Position numbers and translations under genes: made by a program. Of a stretch of DNA of 64,000 nt, positions 41,648-50,210 are shown one piece after another. A model generated the notes under the pieces. The model saw nothing but the letters and a program-made list of their open reading frames with translations. It had not been told where the DNA came from and did not search any database. Location of the stretch: contig NZ_JZRB01000030.1 of NCBI RefSeq assembly GCF_000964085.1, forward strand, positions 79,622 through 143,621. The letters are read 5' to 3'. The stretch is from Luteibacter yeojuensis. Its GTDB lineage: Bacteria; Pseudomonadota; Gammaproteobacteria; Xanthomonadales; Rhodanobacteraceae. Within the stretch, counting starts at the first letter, position 1. The number at the start of each line of letters is the position of its first letter.

Positions 41648-43354
41648 ATGCTGAGCATCGATCGCACCCTCTCCGAGCGCATGCCATGGCTGGCCCAGCA
41701 CCCCAAGGTGCGCAAGCCGCTCGCCGGCCTGCTGGGTTCGCTGGCCCATGAAGAACGCTTCAACCGCGTCCTTGACGCCCTCGCCGATACGCAGGGCATC
41801 GAGTTCGCCGAGCGCGTGCTCGAGCACCTCGGCGTCAGCTGCAGCGTCACCGAGCGCGAGCGCGAAAACATCCCGGTGGAAGGCCCGCTGGTGGTGGTGG
41901 CCAACCACCCCCTCGGCATGGTCGACGCCATGGCGCTCATCCAGCTCATTGGCTCGGTGCGCCGCGATATCCGCATCCTGGGCAACGACGTGCTCGCCGC
42001 CGTGCCGCAGATGGGCCCGCTGCTGCTGCCCGTCGATATCTTCGGCAAGGGCGCCACCTCGCGCATGCGGGCGCTGTTCCGCAGCATCGAGGCGGGCGAG
42101 GTGCTCGTCATGTTCCCCGCGGGCGAAGTCTCGCGCGTGCGCGCCAGCGGCGTGCGCGACGGCAAATGGTCCGACGGTTTCGCCCGCATCGCGGCAAAGG
42201 CCGGCATCCCGGTCCTGCCCGTGCACATCAATGCGCGCAATTCCGTCGCGTTTTATGGCCTCAGCATGTTGGCCAAGCCGCTCAGCACGGCCATGCTTCC
42301 GCGCGAAGCCACCTCGGGCAAGCAGCGCCTTGGCATCCGCATCGGCAAGCTGGTCGACGCCGATGAGCTGAAGCAGGTCAGCGGCGGCTCGTCGGAGCGT
42401 GCCGCCAAGCTCATGCGCCGCCATGTCTACCGCGTGGGCCAGCAGCGCGGCCTCGTGTTCGGCGGGCAAACCCCGCTGGCGCATCCCGAACCGGTGGAGC
42501 GCGTCGTCGCCGAACTGGCCAAGGCCGAGGTGCTGGCCGAACTCGGCGGTGGCAAGAAGGCCCTGCTGGTGCAGGGCTCGAACGACAGCGCCGTGCTGCG
42601 CGAGATCGGCCGCCTGCGCGAGCTCACCTTCCGCCGCGTGGGCGAGGGCACCGGCAAGCGCCGCGACCTCGATGCCTACGACCCGTATTACGAGCACCTG
42701 GTGCTGTGGGACGAGAAGGCACTACGCATCGTCGGCGCCTACCGCTTCGGCCATGGCGGCAAGCTCATCGCCGAACGCGGCATGCAGGCGCTGTACACGT
42801 CCAGCCTGTTCGATTACTCGCCGGCACTGGAATCGCGGCTGGCCCAGGGCCTTGAATTGGGCCGCAGCTTCATCGCGCCCGCGTACTGGCGCTGGTCGCG
42901 CGCGCTCGACCAGCTGTGGCAGGGCATCGGCCTGTACCTGCAACGCCATCCCGATATTCGTTACCTGTTCGGCCCGGTGAGCATGTCGGCCGCCATCCCG
43001 CGCGAGGCGCGTGAATGGATCGCCGCGGCCCACCAGCACTTCTTCGGCGTCCAGGGCCTGGCCGCCGCCCGCCAGCCGTTCGTCATCCCGCAGGAAACCC
43101 TGGCCTCGGTGCGGAACGAACTGGAGGGCCTGGACGCCGCGGGTGGCCTCGGCAAGTTGAAGAACCGCCTTGATGCGCTGGGCGTCACGCTGCCGGTGTT
43201 GTATCGCCAGTACGTGGACCTGGTGGATCCGGCCGGGGTGCAGTTCCTGGCGTTTGGCGAGGATCCGGATTTCGCAGGCTGCGTGGACGGCCTGGTGATG
43301 CTCGACCTGGTGAGCCTGAAACCCGCAAAGCGAGCCCGCTACCTGGGCGGCTAA
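41648..43354 (+). CDS. OlsF-like bifunctional acyltransferase (PlsC + GNAT domains)
   Basis: 568 aa. N-terminal lysophospholipid-acyltransferase-like domain (residues ~60-270) with ANHPLGMVDAM, where His87 and Asp93 give the acyltransferase H-x5-D motif, and FPAGEVSRV. C-terminal GNAT/Acetyltransf_5 domain (~310-560) with LRIVGAYRFGHGGKLIAERG, GRSFIAPAYWRWSRALDQLWQGIGLYLQRHPDIRYLFGPVSMS. This fusion order equals OlsF, which makes ornithine lipid by N- then O-acylating ornithine. Membrane aminolipids are a response to phosphate limitation in many bacteria. GGGAG RBS. It is followed by a palindromic repeat and an intrinsic terminator, so it is a single-gene unit. Other substrates such as lysine or glutamine cannot be excluded. 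Confidence 0.82.
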   Translation: MLSIDRTLSERMPWLAQHPKVRKPLAGLLGSLAHEERFNRVLDALADTQGIEFAERVLEHLGVSCSVTERERENIPVEGPLVVVANHPLGMVDAMALIQLIGSVRRDIRILGNDVLAAVPQMGPLLLPVDIFGKGATSRMRALFRSIEAGEVLVMFPAGEVSRVRASGVRDGKWSDGFARIAAKAGIPVLPVHINARNSVAFYGLSMLAKPLSTAMLPREATSGKQRLGIRIGKLVDADELKQVSGGSSERAAKLMRRHVYRVGQQRGLVFGGQTPLAHPEPVERVVAELAKAEVLAELGGGKKALLVQGSNDSAVLREIGRLRELTFRRVGEGTGKRRDLDAYDPYYEHLVLWDEKALRIVGAYRFGHGGKLIAERGMQALYTSSLFDYSPALESRLAQGLELGRSFIAPAYWRWSRALDQLWQGIGLYLQRHPDIRYLFGPVSMSAAIPREAREWIAAAHQHFFGVQGLAAARQPFVIPQETLASVRNELEGLDAAGGLGKLKNRLDALGVTLPVLYRQYVDLVDPAGVQFLAFGEDPDFAGCVDGLVMLDLVSLKPAKRARYLGG

Positions 43355-43372
43355 CCCCGCCCCCCGCGCTCG

Positions 43373-43397
43373 TGTAGGAGCGCGCTTGCGCGCGATG
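43373..43397 (+). repeat. Solitary REP-type repeat (G)
   Basis: TGTAGGAGCGCGCTTGCGCG then CGATG, without an inverted partner, 18 bp past the OlsF-like gene and 10 bp before its intrinsic terminator. The partner arm has probably been lost. Confidence 0.8.
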
Positions 43398-43406
43398 TAC
43401 CTGGAG

Positions 43407-43437
43407 AAGCCCGGCCTTTGTGCCGGGCTTTTTCTTT
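43407..43437 (+). terminator. Intrinsic terminator of the OlsF-like gene
   Basis: AAGCCCGGC (43407-43415) pairs with GCCGGGCTT (43422-43430) around CTTTGT, followed by TTTCTTT. Stem, loop and T-rich tail fit a Rho-independent terminator on the plus strand. Confidence 0.88.
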
Positions 43438-43812
43438 CCCGATAGCGCGCCCAGTCGCAACCCAATAATGACGACCAATTAGCTCAAGCGATTATTAAAG
43501 CGTCGTAGGAAAAGCCGAATCCCACCGCATGAAAAAACCGTAAAGGATTCGACAAATTGTCATTCTGTGATGCTAGCCTATGCATTAACTCAGGGCAGGG
43601 ACATCCCGCTTAAAAGCATTGCAGGCCGCGGCGGGCGGCCGACACTTTCGCCTTTCGGCCCGGTATCCGTACCGGGCGTTTGGTCGTGTCCGGCATAAAC
43701 GTTTTTTCTTGCGTGAACGTAATTAAAAGCGAGCCGGGATATATCCGCAGTTAATAGCGGAATTAGAAATTTTTTTCGATACGCAATAACGCATCACACC
43801 AGGAAACCACCG
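43438..43812. other. Intergenic leader of the first TonB-receptor gene
   Basis: About 375 bp without a gene, AT-richer than the surroundings. A hairpin GCCCGGTA-TCCG-TACCGGGC (43658-43677) followed by GTTTGGT could be a weak terminator of a short transcript or a leader structure. A dyad TCCGC-N8-GCGGA (43744-43748/43757-43761) sits 52 bp before the ATG and looks operator-like. No convincing promoter hexamers or TonB-specific regulatory box could be assigned. Confidence 0.5.
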
Positions 43813-46272
43813 ATGAATCGCAACTCCCTTTCGGCGGCAATCGCCCTCACGCTGTGCCTCGTCGCCGGCGCAGCCGTGGCCCAGGATAGCCAGGACGCCC
43901 AACCGCAGGGCCAGGCGGCAACCGGCCAGCGTTCGAACGTCTCCAACACGTCGAACACCACCAACGACAACGCCACGCGCCGCGCGGCGGAGCAGATGAG
44001 CGCGGTGCAGGTGCGTGCCGACAGCCTGTCCCTGGGTGGCGGCATGATGTCGATCCAGGACGCCCCGAAAGCGGTTTCCACCATTTCCCGCGACGCCATC
44101 AAGCAGGCGGCGCCGGGTGCCACTTTCATCCAGGCCATCGATTCGATCCCGGGCGTGGTGTCGTCCACCGACGATGTGACCGGCACCAACGATGGCAACG
44201 TGACCATCCGTGGCTTTCCCATCGACGAGGTGGGCGTGACGGTCAACGGCGCGCCGATCAACGACAGCGGCAACTACAAGATCTACCCCACCGAATACGG
44301 TGACACCGAGAACATGGGTGACATCACGGTGCAGCAAGGCTACCCGGACAACGACACGCCCATCGCAGGTGCCGCCGGTGGCTCGATCGCATGGGTGACG
44401 GTCGACCCCTCGCACACGGCCGGCCTGGATTTCAGCCAGTCGCTGGGCCAGAACAGCTACCACCGCACGTTCTTCCGCCTCAATACGGGTGATACCGGCC
44501 CGGTGCGTTCGTGGCTGTCGTACTCCAATAACGAAACCAACCTGTGGCGTGGTCGCGGCAAGGCGAAGATCACCAAGGTCGACGGCAAGTCGGTGTGGAC
44601 GATCGACGACCGCAATTCAGTGACCTTCTCGGTGCAGTACAACCGCGAAGTGAAGACCAATTACGAGGGCCTGACCAAGGCCCAGGTGGCGCAGCAGTAC
44701 AAGCAGAGCTACGCCAGCGTGTATACGCCGGGCAGCACCAGCAGCAACTTCTACGCGCTGCACCAGAACCCGTTCCGCAATTACCTCGCCAGCGCCGATG
44801 GCGAATTCACCTTCACCGACAGCCTGCGCCTCAGCGTGGTGCCTTATTTCCAGTACGGCGAGGGCGGTGGTGGCTCGGGCAGCACGGTGACCGAGAACCC
44901 GCTGGCCAACAACAATTACTACCACTCGGTGAATTACGACCTCGACGGCGACGGCAAGCTCAGCGGCACCAAGCTGGTCAACTCGTTCAGCAACTCGATC
45001 ACCTACCGCCCGGGCATCATCGCCAAGCTCAACCAGGACCTCACCGACAACAACAGCCTTGAGTACGGCTTCTGGTGGGAACGCCCGCGCCAGCAGCAGG
45101 ACCAGGTGTTCGTGCCGGTCGACCCGGAAACCGGTATCCCCGTGGATACCTGGGCCAAGCACGAGCGCATCTCGTACCCCGATGGCGTGGCGCAGAAGTC
45201 GTACATCAACTACACGACCACGACGAACCAGAAGGCCTTCATCACCGATAACTGGACGCCGGACGACAAATGGACGTTTACCGGCAGCCTGGCCTACGTT
45301 TGGTCGAAGCGCGACGGCTATGTGGCTGAGTACCCGGATTCGATCGGCTCGATCAGCGCCGCTGGCAAGGTGACGACGGTCAATGCCGCCTATACCGCCA
45401 ACCCGGACAAGACGTTCCACAAGTTCACGCCCACCGGCGGCATCAAGTACCAGCTCAACGACCAGAACCAGTTCTACCTTGGCGTGGGCAAGACGTTCCG
45501 CGCCCCGATCAACGGCGCGATCCTGTCGAATGCGTTGTATGGCAATGGCACGGCGGAGGCTAACCCGTTGCCGAACAAGCCGGAGACCTCGGTGACCGGC
45601 GACCTGGGTTGGCGCTTCTACGGCGAAAGCCTCTCGGCCAGCGTCGATGCCTATGCCTCCAACTTCAACAACAAGCAGGTGTCGGGGTACGACGAAGCAA
45701 CGGGCCTCACCGTGTACACGCAGCTGCCCAAGGTGCACATGCGCGGCCTGAACGCGGAGGCCAGCTACAAGCTGGATGAAAACTGGTCGGTGTATGCGAA
45801 CTACAACTACACGCGCTCGCTGATGCAGGCGAACCTCGACACGCTGGGCGACGGTATCTACTACACCAAGGGCAAGACCCTGCTTAACTCGCCGAAGAAC
45901 ACCGGCTACGTAGCCCTTAACTACAAGAATGGCCCGTTCTGGGCACAGTTGAACGCGAAGTACCAGGGCGCCAGCTGGGGTGACTGGTCGAACACGCAGA
46001 AAATCGGTGGCTACACCACGCTGAACCTCAACGCCGGCTGGGATTTCCCCGATTTCTCGACGACCTTCCGCAAGCCGTACATCAAGATCAACCTGTTCAA
46101 CCTGGCTGACCGCAAGGCGTTCACCTATGCCAGCAATGTCACCTCGTTCCTGGCCTCGAACCCGGACAAGATCAAGGACGTGAACGGCACTACCCTGTAC
46201 GCCTCGGCCCCGTATTACTCGGTGCTCCAGGAGCGTACGTTCATGGTCACCTTCGGCGCGTCGTTCTTCTAA
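43813..46272 (+). CDS. TonB-dependent outer-membrane receptor
   Basis: 819 aa. Signal peptide ending GAAVAQ, a ~45-residue Gln/Asn/Thr-rich spacer, a TonB-box-like MSAVQVRAD (residues ~62-70), a plug domain (SIQDAPKAVSTISRDAIKQ ... SIPGVVSSTDDVTGTNDGNVTIRGFPIDEVGVTVNGAPINDSGNY), and a beta-barrel ending in Phe (FGASFF) as required for BAM insertion. The barrel is long and has a GGGG-rich loop. Substrate unknown. No adjacent degradation genes, transporter or regulator suggest a nutrient. Closed by a very strong terminator, so transcribed alone. Confidence 0.88.
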   Translation: MNRNSLSAAIALTLCLVAGAAVAQDSQDAQPQGQAATGQRSNVSNTSNTTNDNATRRAAEQMSAVQVRADSLSLGGGMMSIQDAPKAVSTISRDAIKQAAPGATFIQAIDSIPGVVSSTDDVTGTNDGNVTIRGFPIDEVGVTVNGAPINDSGNYKIYPTEYGDTENMGDITVQQGYPDNDTPIAGAAGGSIAWVTVDPSHTAGLDFSQSLGQNSYHRTFFRLNTGDTGPVRSWLSYSNNETNLWRGRGKAKITKVDGKSVWTIDDRNSVTFSVQYNREVKTNYEGLTKAQVAQQYKQSYASVYTPGSTSSNFYALHQNPFRNYLASADGEFTFTDSLRLSVVPYFQYGEGGGGSGSTVTENPLANNNYYHSVNYDLDGDGKLSGTKLVNSFSNSITYRPGIIAKLNQDLTDNNSLEYGFWWERPRQQQDQVFVPVDPETGIPVDTWAKHERISYPDGVAQKSYINYTTTTNQKAFITDNWTPDDKWTFTGSLAYVWSKRDGYVAEYPDSIGSISAAGKVTTVNAAYTANPDKTFHKFTPTGGIKYQLNDQNQFYLGVGKTFRAPINGAILSNALYGNGTAEANPLPNKPETSVTGDLGWRFYGESLSASVDAYASNFNNKQVSGYDEATGLTVYTQLPKVHMRGLNAEASYKLDENWSVYANYNYTRSLMQANLDTLGDGIYYTKGKTLLNSPKNTGYVALNYKNGPFWAQLNAKYQGASWGDWSNTQKIGGYTTLNLNAGWDFPDFSTTFRKPYIKINLFNLADRKAFTYASNVTSFLASNPDKIKDVNGTTLYASAPYYSVLQERTFMVTFGASFF

Positions 46273-46301
46273 CTGCCTGCACCAAACCCCCGTCGCAGCC
46301 C

Positions 46302-46337
46302 AAGGGCGCCCTTCCGGCAGGAAGGGCGCCCTTTTTT
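46302..46337 (+). terminator. Strong intrinsic terminator of the first TonB-receptor gene
   Basis: A perfect 14-bp stem, AAGGGCGCCCTTCC (46302-46315) with GGAAGGGCGCCCTT (46320-46333), closes the tetraloop GGCA and runs into six Ts (46332-46337). Confidence 0.95.
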
Positions 46338-46684
46338 AACGCCGATGTCTCATCTGTCACGCGACCCCGGCGGCTCTGCCAGATTCCTGCTAAGCGTCAT
46401 TCAGACTTGTGAATCTTCGTAAAATCATGGGCTTGTAAGTACTTGATCGATCTAAATCCGCAGGGCGGCCGGCAGGTTCTTGGACCTTTTCCTATCGCAA
46501 GTTGTTATGGCGATGTAATAAACTTCATCTAATCTTTACGGACCACTGTCCTTCCGAGACCGCTGGGCGATACACCCGGGTCAGGGGAAAACCGAAGAAT
46601 CGTTGTGCCTTTCCAGGGGACGGGCGTGTTGCGACGCGCCGTCTTTCCAGCTTTTTTTCTCGCGAAATTGTGAGGTTCGTTCCA
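46338..46684. other. Upstream leader of the Oar-type receptor gene
   Basis: About 347 bp, AT-rich in 46380-46540, no gene. A hairpin with one bulged G (GACGG/CCGTC and GCGT/ACGC, 46619-46643) followed by TTTCCAGC and seven Ts (46652-46658) resembles an attenuator ~27 bp before the start codon, but the T-run begins 9 nt after the stem. The ribosome-binding site is GAGG just upstream of 46685. Promoter elements are not clear. Confidence 0.45.
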
Positions 46685-49600
46685 ATGAATATGCGTCTCC
46701 GCGCCAAACTCCTGCCGTTGGCCATCGCGTCGCTCATCGCCGCGCCGGCCTTCGCCCAGGAGACGTCGTCGACGATCTCCGGCCGTGTCCTTGATGCCGC
46801 CGGCCAGCCGGTTGCCAACGCCACCGTCGTCATCGTCCACGAGCCGTCGGGCACCACCAAGACGACGACCACGGATGCCAACGGCCGTTACGCGGCCCAG
46901 GGCCTGCGCGTCGGCGGTCCGTTCGATGTCACCGCCAGCAAGGACGGCACGCCGTCGGCTCGCCAGGACAACGTGTACCTCCAGCTGGGTGCCGACACCG
47001 CGGTTAACCTGAGCGCCGGCGCCGCGGCCAATGCCGCCGACGCCACGGCGCTTGGCGCCGTGACGGTTTCCGCCGTGTCGGGCCAGTTCTCTTCGGAGAA
47101 CAAGGGCCTGGGCACCAACATCTCGCAGGCGCAGCTGAAGGCCACCCCGACGCCGAGCGGCAACATTGCCGACATCGCCCGCCTCGACCCGCGCGTGAAC
47201 GTCGACCACGGCACCGGCGCCATCTCGGCCAACGGCCAGAACGCCCGCATGAACAGCATCAAGGTCGACGGCCTTGGCGTGGGCGACCCGTTCGGCCTGA
47301 ATGGCACCGGCCTGCCGACCGTCGGCTCGCCCGTCGCGATGGATACCATCGATTCGTACAACATCTCGACGGCCAACTACGACGCCAGCTCCGACACGAT
47401 CGGCGCTGAAATCAACGCCGTCACCAAGTCGGGTACCAACGAGTTCCACGGCTCGGCCTACTACGGCTTCAAGAACGCCTCGAGCATGGTGGGCGAAGCG
47501 GGCTGGCTCAACAACGGCGCGGACCGCGACTACACCGAGTTCGACCGCAACTGGAAGGCCGGCGCCACCATCGGTGGCCCGATCATCAAGGACAAGCTCT
47601 TCTTCTTCGCCAGCTACGAGAAGGAAGAAGTGACCGGCCTCAGCTCGGGTGCCGTGAATGGCCTCGACGGCTCGCTGGCCAACTCGACCAACAACAAGGT
47701 CTCGCAGGCCGATCTCGACCGCACCATCGCCGCGGCCACGGGCCTGGGCCTGGTGCCGGGCGCGCTCGGCGCCAACGGCGGCACGCTGACCGACAAGCGT
47801 TATACCGGCAAGCTCGACTGGAACATCACCGACGGCCACCGCATGAACCTTGCGTACTCGCGTACCAAGGAAGTGAAGCCCAACCCGCAGGGTAACGGCG
47901 CCTCGTCGATCGGCCTTTCCAGCTACTGGTACACCGTCAACACCGACATCAAGAACTACACGCTGCAGTCGTTCGACGACTGGAACGACATGTTCTCGTC
48001 GGAAACCAAGATCGGTTACAGCGATTTCGGCCTGGCGCGTTCGGTCGATACCCAGCAGCCGATGGTCACGGTGCGCGTCAACAATGGCGCCTCCACCAAC
48101 GCGAACACGGGCCCGACGATCAACCTCGGCGAAGACCAGTTCTCGCACTACAACGCCGCTTCGGTGAAGAACCTGAACGCGCTGTGGGTGGGCACGCTGT
48201 ACCTCGACGACCACACCATCAAGGGTGGCGTGGAGTGGGAGCGCACCCGCATCTATAACCTGTTCGGCCGCACCCAGTTCGGCGCCTACACCTTCGGCAA
48301 CGGCATCAACAGCTTCGCCAACGGCCTGTACTCGAACTACTCGTTGTATCGCCCGGCCGCGGATTACTCGCTCAATGACGTCGCCGCGCAATGGGAACTG
48401 CGTCGCAACACGTTCTTCCTGCAGGATACCTGGCAGCCCACCGATAACCTTTCGGTGCAGTTCGGCTTCCGCGTCAACAAGTACCTGACCGACGACAAGC
48501 CGCTCTACAACGCCACGTTTGAGCAGAAGTACGGCTTCAGCAACGCGAACACGGTCAACGGCAGCAAGCTCGTCGAGCCGCGCCTGTCGTTCAACTACAC
48601 CTTCGACAGCGAGTACAAGACCCAGCTGCGTGGTGGCGTTGGCCTGTTCCAGTCCGATCCGCCGACCGTGTGGATGACGAACCCGTACGCGAACAACGGT
48701 ATCAACCTCGTCACGTACTCGTACAACCGCATCGGCTCGACCGACCAGTGCCGCCTCGGCAATGGCCCGGCCATCCCGTGCCCGGCGTTCAGCTCCAACC
48801 CGTTTGCGCAGAACACCAGCGGCGCGGGTACCACCCCGCAGATGGCCGTCGACACGGTCGACAAGAACTTCAAGCTGCCGAGCGTGTGGAAGTCGTCGAT
48901 CGCGTTTGATCGCGAACTGCCGTGGCAGGGCATCATCGGTACGATCGAGTACCAGCACCTCGACGTGCAGGACGGCATCTTCTACCAGAACCTCAACATC
49001 GGTTCGCCGACGGGTGTCATGCCGGACGGCCGCTTCACGTACTACGGCTGCATTGGCGGCTCGGCTCCCCTGGGCGGCGCGACGACCGCGAACTGCGCGG
49101 CCAACGCCACCGGCGCTGCGAGCAGCACCAACTCGAACCGTTTCCGCTCCGATAACCGTTTCGCCCAGGCCGTCACTTACCTGACCAACACCTCCAAGGG
49201 TGGTGCGGATACGGTGACCCTGTCGTTCTCCAAGCCGATGGAAAACGGCTGGTCGTGGAGCATCGCCGCCACGGGTAGCCACGCCACCGAAGTGAACCCG
49301 GGCACGAGCAGCCAGGCGTCGTCGAACTACTCGAACAACGCGTGGTACAACCCGAACGAAGACGTCGCTTCCACGTCCAATACCAACATCGCGCGTCGCC
49401 TCAACGCGTCGATCGCGTGGCAGCACAACTTCTTCGGCGACTACGCCACCACGATCAGCGCGTTCTACGACGGCCACTCCGGCGTGCCGTACAGCTGGGT
49501 GTTCGGTAACGACGCCAATGGTGACTCGTACTCGCGCGACCTGGCGTACATCCCGACCCGCAACGATGGCACGGTGTTCCGCACCACCACCGGTGGCGCG

Positions 49601-50044
49601 GCCTCCGAGGCCCTGGTCAACCAGTTCTACGACTACATCCAGCACGACAGCAGCCTGCGCAAGAACCAGGGCAAGGTCGCTCGTCGCAATGATGCGGTCT
49701 CGGCCTGGGTCAACCAGCTCGACCTCAGCCTGAGCCAGGAAATCCCGGGCATCTTCAAGGGCAACAAGGGCGAGATCCGCCTGGACGTCTACAACTTCCT
49801 GAACCTGGTGAACAAGGATTGGGGCCAGCAGTCGTATGTCGGCTTCCCGTACACCCGCACGCTGGCCAACTTCGGTGGCGTGGACGCGAACGGCAACTAC
49901 ATCTACCAGCTGCCGACCGATTCGCAGGGCAACTACCAGCCGGGTGCAAAGGCTGTGTACGACGCCCCGACCGACAACAGCGCGACCAAGCTGAACCCGG
50001 TCTCGCGTTGGTCGGCCAGCCTGACGGTGCGTTACACGTTCTAA
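46685..50044 (+). CDS. Oar-like TonB-dependent receptor with carboxypeptidase-regulatory domain
   Basis: 1119 aa from the ATG at 46685. Signal peptide MNMRLRAKLLPLAIASLIAAPAFAQ. A carboxypeptidase-regulatory-like beta domain follows (STISGRVLDAAGQPVANATVVI ... SGTTKTTTTDANGRYAAQGLRVGGPF), then a plug (SEN.KGLGTNISQAQLKATPTPSGNIADIARLDPRVNV), and a barrel of ~850 residues ending in VRYTF. The layout matches Oar/TonB receptors abundant in Xanthomonadales, which are variously tied to adhesion, spore development (Myxococcus) and uptake or secretion of protein substrates. Many aromatic and Asn/Gly-rich loop segments. An upstream in-frame start at 46502 gives an implausible pre-signal extension. 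Confidence 0.88.
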   Translation: MNMRLRAKLLPLAIASLIAAPAFAQETSSTISGRVLDAAGQPVANATVVIVHEPSGTTKTTTTDANGRYAAQGLRVGGPFDVTASKDGTPSARQDNVYLQLGADTAVNLSAGAAANAADATALGAVTVSAVSGQFSSENKGLGTNISQAQLKATPTPSGNIADIARLDPRVNVDHGTGAISANGQNARMNSIKVDGLGVGDPFGLNGTGLPTVGSPVAMDTIDSYNISTANYDASSDTIGAEINAVTKSGTNEFHGSAYYGFKNASSMVGEAGWLNNGADRDYTEFDRNWKAGATIGGPIIKDKLFFFASYEKEEVTGLSSGAVNGLDGSLANSTNNKVSQADLDRTIAAATGLGLVPGALGANGGTLTDKRYTGKLDWNITDGHRMNLAYSRTKEVKPNPQGNGASSIGLSSYWYTVNTDIKNYTLQSFDDWNDMFSSETKIGYSDFGLARSVDTQQPMVTVRVNNGASTNANTGPTINLGEDQFSHYNAASVKNLNALWVGTLYLDDHTIKGGVEWERTRIYNLFGRTQFGAYTFGNGINSFANGLYSNYSLYRPAADYSLNDVAAQWELRRNTFFLQDTWQPTDNLSVQFGFRVNKYLTDDKPLYNATFEQKYGFSNANTVNGSKLVEPRLSFNYTFDSEYKTQLRGGVGLFQSDPPTVWMTNPYANNGINLVTYSYNRIGSTDQCRLGNGPAIPCPAFSSNPFAQNTSGAGTTPQMAVDTVDKNFKLPSVWKSSIAFDRELPWQGIIGTIEYQHLDVQDGIFYQNLNIGSPTGVMPDGRFTYYGCIGGSAPLGGATTANCAANATGAASSTNSNRFRSDNRFAQAVTYLTNTSKGGADTVTLSFSKPMENGWSWSIAATGSHATEVNPGTSSQASSNYSNNAWYNPNEDVASTSNTNIARRLNASIAWQHNFFGDYATTISAFYDGHSGVPYSWVFGNDANGDSYSRDLAYIPTRNDGTVFRTTTGGAASEALVNQFYDYIQHDSSLRKNQGKVARRNDAVSAWVNQLDLSLSQEIPGIFKGNKGEIRLDVYNFLNLVNKDWGQQSYVGFPYTRTLANFGGVDANGNYIYQLPTDSQGNYQPGAKAVYDAPTDNSATKLNPVSRWSASLTVRYTF

Positions 50045-50076
50045 GCGAGGGCTCGCCCTCTCGAAGGACACAAGAG

Positions 50077-50106
50077 CCGGCGCAAGCGAGGGCGCCGGTT
50101 TTTTTT
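50077..50106 (+). terminator. Intrinsic terminator of the Oar-like receptor gene
   Basis: CCGGCGC (50077-50083) pairs with GCGCCGG (50092-50098) around an 8-nt loop and is followed by eight Ts (50099-50106). A short GAGGGC/GCCCTC stem precedes it at 50047-50060. Confidence 0.92.
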
Positions 50107-50210
50107 GCCCGCTTGACCCCCACCCAACCCCCGCGTGATCCTAGGCAGTCCGCTCCACCTCCCGGAGCGGGGTTCGCCGCTAATTCGCGGTCAGAAGGAC
50201 ATGTAAGTCA

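Noticed and set aside
46529..50071. Full-length 1180-codon reading frame antisense to the Oar-like receptor gene
   Set aside because: It lacks any family motif, runs the length of a GC-rich gene on the opposite strand, and the sense strand carries a signal peptide, plug domain and barrel end. It reflects codon bias only.
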